A DNA stretch of 64,000 bases from Hymenobacter actinosclerus. GTDB taxonomy: Bacteria; Bacteroidota; Bacteroidia; Cytophagales; Hymenobacteraceae. The position numbers and the translations under genes were made by a program. The notes under the pieces are model-generated. The model had not been told where the DNA came from and did not search any database. It saw only the letters and a program-made list of their open reading frames with translations. This document shows, piece by piece, positions 7,770-16,204 of this stretch; position 1 is the stretch's first letter, and every line of letters begins with the position of its first letter. Location: NCBI RefSeq assembly GCF_900111515.1, contig NZ_FOHS01000003.1, forward strand, positions 248,001 through 312,000, in the 5' to 3' direction.

Positions 7770-8780
7770 ATGAACTGGTTTCTCGTCTTTGTAATCCCGT
7801 TGCTGGCGCTGCTGCCCATCTCGCCCACCCATGCCCGGCCCACCCCGCCGCCGCTGACGCGCATCATCCGGCTACCTGCCGAGCTGGCCGAGCGCGAAAA
7901 CCAGTTTTCGGGCCTCTGCACCTACCGCGGCCAGCTGCTGCTGCTCTCCGAAAGCCGCCTGCAGGAGCAGGCCGAAGCCAAAGTGTACGGCCTGGCTTTG
8001 GCTGACCTCGACCAGCAGTTGGCTGGCTCCACGGCGCCACTTCCTTTTCGCAAATACGCCATCCGGGGCCTGGCTGAGGCCCGCGCCCGCATCGATGGTA
8101 CCGGCCCCATCTACGAGGGTCTGGAGGGCCTGACGATGCTGCGCGACACCGCCTATTTCTCCATCGAAACGGTTACGGCGGCCCCCAACTGCTACCTGGT
8201 ACGCGGCGTGCTGGACCAGGCCCGGTCCGTCATCCAGCTCGACAGCAGTTATCTGGTAACGCTGCCCAAGCCCCGGCTGCCCGATGGCACCGTGGCCTAC
8301 AACGCGGGCTTCGAGGCGCTGGCCACCTATCGCCACCGCGAGCTGCTGGCGCTGTTCGAGTACAACTACCTACCCCGCGGCAACGCGGCCCTGGCCCTGC
8401 GCAACGGCCGGCAGCGGCCCGTGGCCCTGCCGCCGCTGCCCTTCCGGGTAACCGACCTGGAGCCCGCCGGCCGCCGCCGCTTCACGGCCATCAACTACTT
8501 CTTCAACGGAGCTTCCGATGCCGTGTACCGCATGGCCCCGCCCGACCCCAACGCCCGCCTGATTCAGGACAGCACCGGCCGCTACCAGAGCTACAACCGC
8601 CTCATTAGCCTGCGCTACACCCGCCGCGGCATCAGCTGGAAGCCGCTGCTCACGCTGCCCGTCGAATATCAGACCTACAACTGGGAAGGCCTGGCGGCTT
8701 ACAAGCGCGGCTATTTCCTCATCAACGACAAGTACGGCCCCTCGGGCCAATCAACGCTGCTGTACCTGCGGCGGCGGTAG
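7770..8780 (+). CDS. Secreted protein, probable beta-propeller, function unknown
   Basis: The ATG at 7770 starts a convincing signal peptide (MNWFLVFVIPLLALLPIS, with a cut near THA). The upstream in-frame extension to 7590 overlaps the region before the divergent pectinesterase operon and looks non-coding. The 336-residue product has recurring strand-rich blocks such as YEGLEGLTML, FEALATYR, DLEPAGRRRFTAINYFF and NWEGLAAYKRGYFLIND. This recalls proteins annotated as esterase-like or phytase-like beta-propellers. I cannot assign a substrate. The gene is divergent from the pectinesterase pair; a functional link is only a guess. Confidence 0.75.
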   Translation: MNWFLVFVIPLLALLPISPTHARPTPPPLTRIIRLPAELAERENQFSGLCTYRGQLLLLSESRLQEQAEAKVYGLALADLDQQLAGSTAPLPFRKYAIRGLAEARARIDGTGPIYEGLEGLTMLRDTAYFSIETVTAAPNCYLVRGVLDQARSVIQLDSSYLVTLPKPRLPDGTVAYNAGFEALATYRHRELLALFEYNYLPRGNAALALRNGRQRPVALPPLPFRVTDLEPAGRRRFTAINYFFNGASDAVYRMAPPDPNARLIQDSTGRYQSYNRLISLRYTRRGISWKPLLTLPVEYQTYNWEGLAAYKRGYFLINDKYGPSGQSTLLYLRRR

Positions 8781-8840
8781 GGAGTGGCTGGCCGTCGGCT
8801 GCTGCGCCTGCGACAAACTATTTTATTACCATTACCCGAT

Positions 8841-9473
8841 ATGCCCTCTCCATTATCCCGTTTTTTTCAGCAACATGCCTCCGCCCTCCCCGAGCCGAGC
8901 CAGCTTTCCTACCACCTCCCGGCCTGGGTCCGGTTCGACTTGCAGGGGGTTCTATCACCCGACGATACCGACTATTTTGCCCAGGTGCTGCATCGGGCTT
9001 CTACTTTGTTTGAGGCGTCATTCAGCCCTACTGATGAGGTGCTGCTGGTCTACCAGGAGCCCCGTTACAAACGAAGCCGCATCCGCAGCCGCAACTACCT
9101 GTTCCGGCAGCTGGGTATCGGCAAGTCTGACCTCACGTTCCGGAAAACCTGGGTTCCCAACAATCCCGAGGCCTACCACGAAGGACATTGGGTGCAGGCG
9201 TTCTTCTCCACTGCTGCCGCCCGCGTACCGCACCGGGCGCTGCTGGCCGCCATCAGCCACCTGGATTTTCCGGCTCCGGGCAGGCCCACCATCCGCGGCC
9301 TGCTTTACTTCTTCAACCAAACCCGGGGGCTGATTTTCTACATGTACGATGACCGCGGCCTGGTCATCAGCAGCGACTCACCCGAAACGATTCGGCCCTT
9401 CTACCAGCACTATAACGACTGGATTCTTGACTACGACCGGAAGCAGATAGATGCGTTGTTTGTCAACTCATAG
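8841..9473 (+). CDS. DUF3885-like protein
   Basis: The ATG at 8841 is preferred to 8784 because the conserved sequence starts about there. The product has 210 residues, no signal peptide and no membrane segment. The last third (GLIFYMYDDRGLVISS, HYNDWILDYDRKQID) matches my memory of DUF3885, a family of unknown role found in many bacteria and sometimes in immunity-like settings next to toxins. It follows the propeller-like gene by about 60 bases on the same strand and ends at a strong bidirectional terminator. Confidence 0.65.
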   Translation: MPSPLSRFFQQHASALPEPSQLSYHLPAWVRFDLQGVLSPDDTDYFAQVLHRASTLFEASFSPTDEVLLVYQEPRYKRSRIRSRNYLFRQLGIGKSDLTFRKTWVPNNPEAYHEGHWVQAFFSTAAARVPHRALLAAISHLDFPAPGRPTIRGLLYFFNQTRGLIFYMYDDRGLVISSDSPETIRPFYQHYNDWILDYDRKQIDALFVNS

Positions 9474-9491
9474 CTTCCCCCCAAAACGCCA

Positions 9492-9520
9492 CAACGCCCA
9501 GCCAAACCGGCCAGGCGTTG
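9492..9520. terminator. Bidirectional hairpin between convergent genes
   Basis: CAACGCC at 9492-9498 pairs with GGCGTTG at 9514-9520, with a second short GCC/GGC stem inside. T-rich stretches follow on both strands. It lies between the DUF3885-like gene and fabI, which converge. Confidence 0.7.
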
Positions 9521-9543
9521 CTGTTTGCCAGAAAAAAAGCGAA

Positions 9544-10365
9544 TTACGACTTCGCGCCCGTTACCAGCTCTACGATTTCCTCTGAGATGCCGGTGGTGCT
9601 GAAGCCGCCATCGTGCATGAGGTTCTGCATGGTCACATAGCGGGTCAGGTCGGAGAACAGGCTCACTACGTAGTCGGCGCAGGCTTCGGCGGGGGCGTTG
9701 CCCAGCGGCGAGAGGCGGTCGGCGTACTCGTAGAAGGCGTCGAAGCCGCTGATGCCGGTGCCGGCGGTGGTTTTGGTGGGCGACTGCGAGATGGTGTTCA
9801 CGCGCACTTTCTTGAGCTTACCCAGGCGCTGGCCGTAGCTACGGGCAATGCTTTCGAGCATGGCTTTGGCCTGGCTCATATCGGTGTAGTCGAGGAAGGC
9901 GCGCTGGGCGGCAATGTAGCTCAGGGCCACGGCCGAACCCCACTCGTTGAAGGCGTCCTGCTTTTCGGCCACGGCCAGCATCTTATGGAAAGAAAGGGCC
10001 GACACGTCGAGCGTCTTCTGGTACCACTCGTAGTTCAGCTCGCCGTAGTGCTTGCCCTTGCGGATGTTGGCGCTCATGCCAATGCTGTGCAGCACGAAGT
10101 CGAGCTTGCCGCCGAGCTGCTCCTGGGCGCCCGAAAACAGGTTTTCCAGGTCCTCCATCGAGGTGGCATCGGCCGGAATGATGGGCGCGTTGCACTGCTC
10201 CGAGAGCTTGTTGATTTCGCCCATGCGCATGGCCAGCGGGGCGTTGGTGAGCACGAAGCGGGCGCCTTCGGCGTGGCACTTGAGCGCCACTTTCCAGGCA
10301 ATGGATTCTTCATTGAGCGCGCCGGAAATGATACCGACTTTGCCCGCGAGTAGGTTACTGGCCAT
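9544..10365 (-). CDS. fabI: Enoyl-ACP reductase FabI
   Basis: The start at 10365 gives the normal FabI beginning (MASNLLAGKVGIISG); the extension to 10401 is unlikely. The 273-residue SDR-type enzyme reduces trans-2-enoyl-ACP to acyl-ACP with NAD(P)H, the last step of each fatty-acid elongation round. The catalytic Tyr-x6-Lys is visible as YTDMSQAK, along with the SIGMSAN segment near the cofactor. It is the last gene in the minus-strand series that starts at the OstA-like gene, but a long palindrome (10425-10538) separates it from recN, so it may have its own promoter. Confidence 0.95.
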   Translation of the reverse strand: MASNLLAGKVGIISGALNEESIAWKVALKCHAEGARFVLTNAPLAMRMGEINKLSEQCNAPIIPADATSMEDLENLFSGAQEQLGGKLDFVLHSIGMSANIRKGKHYGELNYEWYQKTLDVSALSFHKMLAVAEKQDAFNEWGSAVALSYIAAQRAFLDYTDMSQAKAMLESIARSYGQRLGKLKKVRVNTISQSPTKTTAGTGISGFDAFYEYADRLSPLGNAPAEACADYVVSLFSDLTRYVTMQNLMHDGGFSTTGISEEIVELVTGAKS

Positions 10366-10424
10366 ATGGGGAGGTGTGTAGAGTGTAGATTGGAACCACA
10401 AAAAAGGCGAAAAAATAGGGAATG

Positions 10425-10538
10425 GTCATGCAGAGCGGAGCGAAGCATCTCGCGTGCTAATGTTGCAGTGGCGACTTTTCGCGTTTGATCACCGCTGCAA
10501 CATCAGCACGCGAGATGCTTCGCTCCGCTCTGCATGAC
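10425..10538. repeat. Long inverted repeat (GCATCTCGCGTGC family) between recN and fabI
   Basis: The left arm from 10425 (GTCATGCAGAGCGGAGCGAA then GCATCTCGCGTGCT) is matched by the right arm ending at 10538 over about 47 bases with two mismatches, around a loop of about 20 bases. It has the same family core as the repeats at 23419, 25723, 38566 and 45007. Confidence 0.9.
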
Positions 10539-10555
10539 GTTCTCTTATCCTCTCT

Positions 10556-12229
10556 CTACCCCGCCATTTCCACCCCGCGCAGGGCCAGCAGCTCGCGGGC
10601 GCTCTGTGTAGCGTGTAGCGTGGGGTTGGCGCCGGAAATCATCTGGGCAATTTCGTGGATGCGCTCCTCCTGATTAAGCTGGCGGATGCGGCTCACGGTG
10701 CGGTCGGCGCGGTCTTCCTTGTACACGAAGTAGTGGGCGTCGCCGGCGGCGGCCATCTGGGGCAGGTGGCTGATGGCAATGAGCTGGTGCTTTTTGGCCA
10801 TCTGCTGCATCATGCGGCCCACTTTCAACGCAATTTCGCCACTGATACCGGTATCGATTTCGTCGAATACGATTGTCGGCAACGCGGTTTTATCGGCCAG
10901 CATGTACTTGATGCACAGCATGAGGCGCGAGAACTCGCCACCCGAGGCGGCCTTGCTCAGCGTCTGGGGCTCGGCGCCCTTGTTGGCCGTGAACAGAATG
11001 CTCACCACGTCGATGCCGCTGACGGCGGGGGCACCGGCCTCGTGGCTGACTACGATGCGGGCGTGGGGCATCCCGAGGTCGGTGAGCAACGCGGCCAGCT
11101 CCTTTTCAAACTTCGGGAAGGTCTTGCGGCGGGCTTCGGATAAGCGCAGGGCCTGCTTCTGCACGGTGGCCAGAGTGGTTTCCACGTCGCGGCGCAGGCG
11201 GCTGATTTGCTTGTCGAGGTTGAGCACCGAGCTGACCTTGTCGCGCAGGTCGGCGCGCACGGCCAGCAGGTCTACCACGTCGCGCACCTGGTGCTTGCGC
11301 TGGAGGCTGTAGAGCACGTTCAGGCGGCTCTGCACCTCATCGATGCGGGCCGGGTCGCCCTCGGTACGGCGCTCCACCTGCTCAATCTCGTCGGTGATGT
11401 CGCGCAGCTCAATCAGGCAGCTGTCGAGGCGGTGGCGCAGCTCCTGCACGGGCTCGGAGTAGGGCGCAATCTGGCCCAGCAGCACTACGGCATCCTTGAG
11501 GGCCCCGGTGGCGCAATACTCGCCTTCGCTCAGGCTTTGCAGGGCGTGGGTGAGCTTGTACTTGATTTCCTCGGCGTGCTCCAGCTCCTTCACTTCCTGC
11601 TCCAGCTCGTCCTGGCGCTCATTGTCGAGACTGGCTTCCTCCAACTCATTCAGCAGAAAGCTGTGGTAGTCGAGTTCCTTGTTGGCCTGGGCTACCTGGC
11701 TTTCGAGGGCCTGCAGGTCGGTTTCGAGCTTGCGGTACTGGCGGTAGGCGCTGCTGTATTGGGTGCGGGTGGGCACCAGATTGGCATACAAATCCAGCAG
11801 GTTCAGCTGAAACACGGCGTCGCCGAGCAGCAGCGTATCGTGCTGGGAGTGGATGTCCATGAGGTTGGCCCCGATGTGGCGCAGGGTTTCCAGCGTCACG
11901 GGCGTATCGTTCACGAAGGCCCGGCTCTTGCCATTCGGGCTCAGCTCGCGCCGCAGAATGCACTGCTGGTCGTAGTCCACGTCCTCGGCCTCGAAAATAT
12001 CGCGTAGCTGGTAGCTGCTGATGTCGAAATGGCCCTCCAGCACGCACTTTTTGCTCGTATCGAAGAGCATGCGCGAATCGGCGCGGTTGCCGAGCAGCAG
12101 CCCGATGGCCCCGAGCATAATCGACTTGCCGGCCCCCGTTTCGCCGGTAATAATGTTGAGCAGGGCCGAGGGTTTCAGCTCCAGCTTCTCAATCAGGGCG
12201 TAATTCTGAATTCGCAAATCAACCAGCAT
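10556..12229 (-). CDS. recN: DNA repair ATPase RecN
   Basis: The start at 12229 gives the standard beginning MLVDLRIQNYALIEKLEL. The 557-residue SMC-like protein has an N-terminal Walker A (GETGAGKSIML), long coiled-coil arms through the middle (for example residues ~160-260 and 310-380, rich in E, L, Q and R) and a C-terminal Walker B/signature half (SGGEFSRLML, TIVFDEIDTGISG). RecN holds broken DNA ends together during recombinational repair. The order coaBC, DUF4835, recN is a conserved neighbourhood in Bacteroidota as far as I recall. The gap to porD contains a hairpin repeat. Confidence 0.96.
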   Translation of the reverse strand: MLVDLRIQNYALIEKLELKPSALLNIITGETGAGKSIMLGAIGLLLGNRADSRMLFDTSKKCVLEGHFDISSYQLRDIFEAEDVDYDQQCILRRELSPNGKSRAFVNDTPVTLETLRHIGANLMDIHSQHDTLLLGDAVFQLNLLDLYANLVPTRTQYSSAYRQYRKLETDLQALESQVAQANKELDYHSFLLNELEEASLDNERQDELEQEVKELEHAEEIKYKLTHALQSLSEGEYCATGALKDAVVLLGQIAPYSEPVQELRHRLDSCLIELRDITDEIEQVERRTEGDPARIDEVQSRLNVLYSLQRKHQVRDVVDLLAVRADLRDKVSSVLNLDKQISRLRRDVETTLATVQKQALRLSEARRKTFPKFEKELAALLTDLGMPHARIVVSHEAGAPAVSGIDVVSILFTANKGAEPQTLSKAASGGEFSRLMLCIKYMLADKTALPTIVFDEIDTGISGEIALKVGRMMQQMAKKHQLIAISHLPQMAAAGDAHYFVYKEDRADRTVSRIRQLNQEERIHEIAQMISGANPTLHATQSARELLALRGVEMAG

Positions 12230-12368
12230 ACCGAACAACGTAAAGGCCGGAGCGCCGGCCGTGGCTACTAAAACGCAGCTACGGCCCCGTATCAAACGGC
12301 CGGGCCTAGCAGCATTAGCAAAGCTACTAGTTCGGTTAGTCAGATGCTAGTTATTTTCGCAGGAAAGG

Positions 12369-12497
12369 TTTTTTGAGCGGCAAGCTGCCAGCCACAAGCC
12401 GCAAGCCGACGTGCAAAGGCCTTTTTTAAGCGGCAAGCCACAAGCTTCAAGCGGCAAGCTGACGTTGAACATCAGCTTGCCGCTTGAAGCTTGTGGC
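12369..12497. repeat. Palindromic repeats of the GCGGCAAGC family between porD and recN
   Basis: A perfect 26-bp inverted repeat has arms 12437-12462 and 12472-12497 (GCCACAAGCTTCAAGCGGCA then AGCTGA) with a 9-base loop. Further related words (GCGGCAAGCTGCC, CCACAAGCCGCAAGCC) lie at 12377-12410. The hairpin starts 11 bases beyond the porD stop and could end its transcript. A second member of the family lies at 54817-54993. Confidence 0.85.
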
Positions 12498-12507
12498 TTG
12501 AAGCTCC

Positions 12508-13428
12508 TTAGGGCTGGCGCAGAATCGTTTCGTACTTGGCCGAGTTGGTGGGGTCGGTTTCGGAGAGCAGCGTGACGAGGCTGGTTTTCTGCTGCTGGTC
12601 GGGGCTGGTGCGGAAGACGTTGGAGATTTCGTCGGCTTTGGTCTGGAAGAAGGAGCGGGCGAACAGGGTGCCGGGGCGGCGCTGCACGGCCTTTTGCACG
12701 TCCTGCAGGGCCGTGAACATGTTGGTGCGGGCTTCTTCGGGCTTGGTAATGAAGATATCGAGGCCCTGGCGGTAGTAGGCGTACATGCCGCTGCGGAAGG
12801 CCTGCAGCTGCGGGTCCTGCAGGTTATTGAGCAGCCAGTAGCGGTTGCTGCTGTTCTCGTCCTTCCAGCCGGGGTCTGCCTCGTTGGTGATATTCTGCGA
12901 GGCGGCCGTGTTCAGAATCTGCCGGGCCCGGTCGTAATACGGGCCGCCGCTCAGGGGCGCGAAGCTGTCCTGGTCCAGCCCGATCATCAGGTAGGCGTAG
13001 AAGGAAAGCAGCGACGAGAGGTTGCCAACGAACGTGTTTTCGGAGTACTCCAGCGGGTTCTGGGGCGAGTAGTTGAAAATCCAGCCGCGGTCGGCGAAGC
13101 TCAGCACGTTGCTCTCGTAACCGGTGCCGTACACCGGCCGGGTGCTCACGATGCGCACCGTGGCGCGGTAGGTGCCGTTCTGCGGAATTTCGGTGATGCC
13201 CACAAACAGCCGGCAGCGGATGCGCTCCTCGGGGCGGTACGCCCGGTTGGTGAAGGCCCGGGTGTTGAGGAAGTTCTGCATGTCGTTGCGCAGATTCTGC
13301 ACCAGCTGCGGGTCCGAAATGGTCACGTTTTCGGTCGAAACCGTGACTTCGGCCTGCAACTCCTGGGCCCGGACCGGGCGCAGCAGCACGAGCAGCGGCA
13401 GCAAAAACAGCAACGGGAACTTAGACAT
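12508..13428 (-). CDS. porD: PorD / DUF4835 family protein
   Basis: This 306-residue protein has a signal peptide (MSKFPLLFLLPLLVLLRPVRAQ) and the DUF4835 pattern: LQAEVTVS near the mature start, RCRLFVGIT, and SSLLSFYAYLMIGLDQDSFAPLSGG in the middle. The family is named PorD because of its association with type IX secretion and gliding in Bacteroidota; its exact role is unclear. The coding region overlaps the end of coaB by 8 bases, showing tight coupling. It probably acts in the periplasm. No other type IX secretion gene is in the window. Confidence 0.85.
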   Translation of the reverse strand: MSKFPLLFLLPLLVLLRPVRAQELQAEVTVSTENVTISDPQLVQNLRNDMQNFLNTRAFTNRAYRPEERIRCRLFVGITEIPQNGTYRATVRIVSTRPVYGTGYESNVLSFADRGWIFNYSPQNPLEYSENTFVGNLSSLLSFYAYLMIGLDQDSFAPLSGGPYYDRARQILNTAASQNITNEADPGWKDENSSNRYWLLNNLQDPQLQAFRSGMYAYYRQGLDIFITKPEEARTNMFTALQDVQKAVQRRPGTLFARSFFQTKADEISNVFRTSPDQQQKTSLVTLLSETDPTNSAKYETILRQP

Positions 13429-14074
13429 GGCGGGCGGCTAAACGGTCGAGCACGACGCCCACAATATCGAGGGCGACGCTGGTTTTGGATTTCAGCCCGA
13501 AGGCCGTGGCGCGGCCGTCGGCTTCGAGCAAAGTTACCTGGTTGGTGTCGTGGCGGAAGCCGGCACCGGCGTCGCGCAGCGAGTTAAGCACTATCAGATC
13601 AAACTTTTTGCGTTCGAGTTTGTCCAGCGCGTGGGCCTGCTCGTTCTCGGTTTCCAACGCAAAGCCCACCGAAAATTGTTCGGGGCGCTTGGTTTTTCCG
13701 AGCTCGAAGGCAATATCCACGTTTTTCACCAGCTCCAGCGTCAGCCGCTCGCCGCTTTTCTTGATCTTCTGGGCGGCCACCTCGGCGGGGCGGTAGTCGG
13801 CCACTGCGGCGGCAAACACCCACACATCGGCCAGCCGGGCCGCGTCGGCGGCGGCGGCGTACATCTCGGCAGCCGTCTGCACCCGCGTGGTCAGAATGTG
13901 CGGGCTGCTGGGGTCGGGCAGGTGGGTGGGGCCGCTGATGAGCGCCACTTCGGCCCCGGCCGCGGCAAAGGCTTCGGCCAGCGCGTAGCCCATTTTGCCG
14001 GTGCTGTGGTTGCCCAGAAACCGCACCGGGTCGAGCGGTTCGTACGTCGGGCCGGCCGTTATGAGTACGCGCAT
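13421..14074 (-). CDS. coaB: Phosphopantothenate-cysteine ligase (CoaB half of CoaBC)
   Basis: A 217-residue protein equal to the C-terminal half of normal CoaBC. It opens with MRVLITAGPTYEPLDPVRF and NHSTGKMGYALAEA, the nucleotide-binding region, and contains AAVADYRP and the KIKK segment typical of CoaB. It joins cysteine to phosphopantothenate using CTP or ATP in CoA synthesis. The N-terminal decarboxylase half is a separate gene about 175 bases upstream, in the same frame, and the gap is filled by an AT-rich repeat element. CoaB as a stand-alone protein is known in some bacteria, so activity is plausible. It overlaps porD by 8 bases. Confidence 0.92.
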   Translation of the reverse strand: MRVLITAGPTYEPLDPVRFLGNHSTGKMGYALAEAFAAAGAEVALISGPTHLPDPSSPHILTTRVQTAAEMYAAAADAARLADVWVFAAAVADYRPAEVAAQKIKKSGERLTLELVKNVDIAFELGKTKRPEQFSVGFALETENEQAHALDKLERKKFDLIVLNSLRDAGAGFRHDTNQVTLLEADGRATAFGLKSKTSVALDIVGVVLDRLAARHV

Positions 14075-14083
14075 GCTTTTTGG

Positions 14084-14271
14084 AATTATGAATTATGGAT
14101 TTTGAATTATGAATTCCGTTCAGCTAACCGAACGGCTCCTTCATATTTCTCAATTCAAATCCGGTGTTGAGGCAGGCTTTTACAGAACTAATTCATAATT
14201 CATAATTCATAATTCATAATTCATAATTCATAATTCATAATTCATAATTCATAATTCATAATTCATAATTC
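14084..14271. repeat. AT-rich palindrome with 7-base tandem repeat between coaC and coaB
   Basis: The right part, 14189-14271, is about 12 copies of a 7-base unit (TAATTCA). The left part, 14090-14122, holds about three degenerate copies in opposite orientation (GAATTATGAATTATG), so the whole forms an inverted repeat around a 60-base middle. The middle contains a small hairpin CCGTTC/GAACGG at 14126-14145. The element encodes the last residues and TGA stop of coaC. Base composition is strikingly AT-rich against GC-rich flanks. Confidence 0.9.
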
Positions 14272-14797
14272 TTTCAACGATATCCTCGGGCTCCAGCATG
14301 CGGCCGGGGCCGCTCAGGCCACTGGCCAGTTCGCCGGTCGGCGACTCCCACACGGTGGTGCCGTAGCTGCGCAGGCGGGCCAGGTTGGCCTGGGTGGCGG
14401 GGTGCTGGTACATGTCGAGGTCCATGGCCGGGGCCACGAACACGGGGCAGCGGGCCGAGAGGTACACGGCGTCGAGCAGCGTGTCGCAGAGGCCCTGGGC
14501 CAGGTGGGCCAGCGTGTTGGCCGAGGCCGGAGCCACCACTAGCGCATCGGCCCACAAACCCAGCTCCACGTGATTGTGCCACTCGCCGGCCCGCTCATCC
14601 TTGAGAAAGCCCTGCAGCACCGGGTTCTTGGACAGTGTGGCCAGCGTGAGCGGCGTAACGAAAGCGGCGGCAGCGGGCGTCAGGATAACGCGTACTTCGG
14701 CGCCGGTCTTCACCAGCAGGCGCACCAGCGGCGCGGCTTTGTAGGCGGCAATGCTGCCACTGATGCCCAGCAGAATTTTTCGACCCGTTAGCGGCAT
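14249..14797 (-). CDS. coaC: Phosphopantothenoylcysteine decarboxylase (CoaC half of CoaBC)
   Basis: A 182-residue flavoprotein matching the N-terminal half of CoaBC. Visible motifs are GISGSIAAYKA for FMN binding, VAPASANTLAHLAQG, PAMDLDMY (the PxMNxxMW-like motif) and ELASGLSGPGRMLEPEDI. In the last one the cysteine that gives a proton in E. coli Dfp is serine; I believe this is common in the phylum but cannot check. The protein ends in MNYEL, encoded by the 7-base repeat, just where the linker to CoaB should begin. It decarboxylates 4'-phospho-N-pantothenoylcysteine in CoA synthesis. It follows rpoZ by about 150 bases. Confidence 0.92.
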   Translation of the reverse strand: MPLTGRKILLGISGSIAAYKAAPLVRLLVKTGAEVRVILTPAAAAFVTPLTLATLSKNPVLQGFLKDERAGEWHNHVELGLWADALVVAPASANTLAHLAQGLCDTLLDAVYLSARCPVFVAPAMDLDMYQHPATQANLARLRSYGTTVWESPTGELASGLSGPGRMLEPEDIVERIMNYEL

Positions 14798-14945
14798 AGC
14801 TGGCAGGTGGCGAAGCGCGGCTCCGCCTTCCGGTTAAAGGTAAACCCGGCCGGCGGCGGGGCGCTTTGCCCCACACGCCAAAGCCTCCCCGCCGGCCAGA
14901 CGAATCCGGATGGCGGGGAGGCTGCGGCTGACCGGAGAGGCCAAA

Positions 14946-15278
14946 TTACGCGTTCTTCTCGGCTTCCTGCTCGGGCGTGCTGTAGTACACCTTGCCTTCG
15001 AGGAACTCCTCGATAGCCAGGTTGGTCGGCTTGGGCAGGCGCTCGTAGTGCTTGGAAATCTCGATTTGCTCGCGGTTCTCAAACACCTCCTCCAGGTTGT
15101 CGACGGTGGTGGCAAACTCGGCCAGCTTGCCGTTGAGCTCCTCCTTCAGCTTGATGGACAGCTGGTTGGCGCGCTTCGAGATGATGGCGATGCTCTCGTA
15201 CACGTTGCCGGTTTCGGGGGTGAAATCCGACATGTTGCGCGTAACGATGGAAGCGGAAGTGTTGGTGGGCGTCTTCAT
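14946..15278 (-). CDS. rpoZ: RNA polymerase omega subunit (Bacteroidota type)
   Basis: A 110-residue protein with the omega pattern of this phylum: NVYESIAIISKRANQLSIK at residues ~25-43, a helical middle, and a C-terminal PTNLAIEEFLEGK segment. Omega helps assemble and stabilise RNA polymerase by chaperoning beta prime. It sits 46 bases downstream of bamD and upstream of coaC on the same strand, a neighbourhood I recognise from other Bacteroidota. No separate promoter box is obvious in the bamD-rpoZ gap, so cotranscription with bamD is likely. Confidence 0.92.
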   Translation of the reverse strand: MKTPTNTSASIVTRNMSDFTPETGNVYESIAIISKRANQLSIKLKEELNGKLAEFATTVDNLEEVFENREQIEISKHYERLPKPTNLAIEEFLEGKVYYSTPEQEAEKNA

Positions 15279-15324
15279 ATGAGGAGTTTTCGGGGTTCTT
15301 AAATGGTAGCGGACGCAAAACGTC

Positions 15325-16152
15325 TTACTTGGCGGCGGCCGTTTCGGCCGCTTTCAGCTTGTCGGCCGCGGCGCGGGCGGTGTCGTACATCTTCTCAGCG
15401 TCTTTCAGCTGCTTGCTCTGCGGGAAGGTATCGATGAAGTTCTGGTAGAACGCCAGCGTCTCGTTGTAGCGTTCCAGCTGCTTTTCGGCTACCGACTCGG
15501 TGGCCAGATCGAACTGGGCGCTGAGCTTCAAAAAAGCCGCCTGCTCGCCGTAGGCCGAGGCCGGATACTGCTGCTGAAAGCCGGTCAGCGCCGTTACGGC
15601 CGACTGGTAGTAGCGCAAATCGTAGTAGAGCTTGGCCGACAGAAACGCCTTGTTTTCCAGCTTCTTCTGCAGCTCCTGCGACATGCCCTCTACCTCGGGC
15701 CGGAACTTGCTTTCGGGGTAGCGGTTGAGGAACTCCTGGATTACCTCCAGGGCCGTGTAGGTGTTGGTCTGGTCGAGCTGAAACTCGGGCGAGTCTTTGA
15801 ACAGCGACTTGGCCTGCATGAAGTAGGCCTCCTGGGCGTACTCCGAGTTGGGGTAGGTGTCGTGGAAGGTCTTGAAATAATACGCGGCCAGCGTGTAGTT
15901 GCGCTGCCGGTAGTTGGTGTTGGCAAAGTAAAACTGCGCCTTTTCGGCCTCGGGGCGGCCTTTCAGCAGCGGAATCAGCTCCTCGAGCAGCGTACCGGCT
16001 TTAAAGAAATCCTCCTTCTCGTAGTACTGGATGGCAGCTTCATACTTTTTGTTCACATCGGTGCTCTTGAGCAGCTTCTGGTAGCCGGTACAGGAGCCGA
16101 AAAGCAGGGCGCTCAGCAGCAGAACAAAGAAAGCAGGACGGAATGACAGCAT
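15325..16152 (-). CDS. bamD: Outer-membrane assembly lipoprotein BamD
   Basis: A 275-residue lipoprotein: signal peptide with lipobox LFGSC (Cys21), then five or so tetratricopeptide-like repeats, for example AAIQYYEKEDFFKAGTLLEEL, AQFYFANTNYRQRNYTLAAYY and YAQEAYFMQAKSLF. BamD binds BamA and helps fold beta-barrel proteins into the outer membrane. The C-terminal alanine/lysine-rich tail is unstructured. A TACCTTTG promoter box at 16160-16167 ends only 7 bases before the ATG, so the leader is extremely short or absent. It probably starts the bamD-rpoZ-coaC-coaB-porD unit. Confidence 0.94.
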   Translation of the reverse strand: MLSFRPAFFVLLLSALLFGSCTGYQKLLKSTDVNKKYEAAIQYYEKEDFFKAGTLLEELIPLLKGRPEAEKAQFYFANTNYRQRNYTLAAYYFKTFHDTYPNSEYAQEAYFMQAKSLFKDSPEFQLDQTNTYTALEVIQEFLNRYPESKFRPEVEGMSQELQKKLENKAFLSAKLYYDLRYYQSAVTALTGFQQQYPASAYGEQAAFLKLSAQFDLATESVAEKQLERYNETLAFYQNFIDTFPQSKQLKDAEKMYDTARAAADKLKAAETAAAK

Positions 16153-16159
16153 AAGGGCG

Positions 16160-16167
16160 CAAAGGTA
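16160..16167 (-). promoter_or_regulatory. -7 promoter box TACCTTTG for bamD
   Basis: It matches the Bacteroidota -7 consensus TAnnTTTG on the minus strand, 7 bases before the bamD ATG at 16152. The same eight bases followed by CGCC occur in front of the OstA-like gene. A clear -33 element was not seen. Confidence 0.7.
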
Positions 16168-16204
16168 CGAATTAGTAGTTGGTAGTAGTTGGCCGGCCGC
16201 TCCA

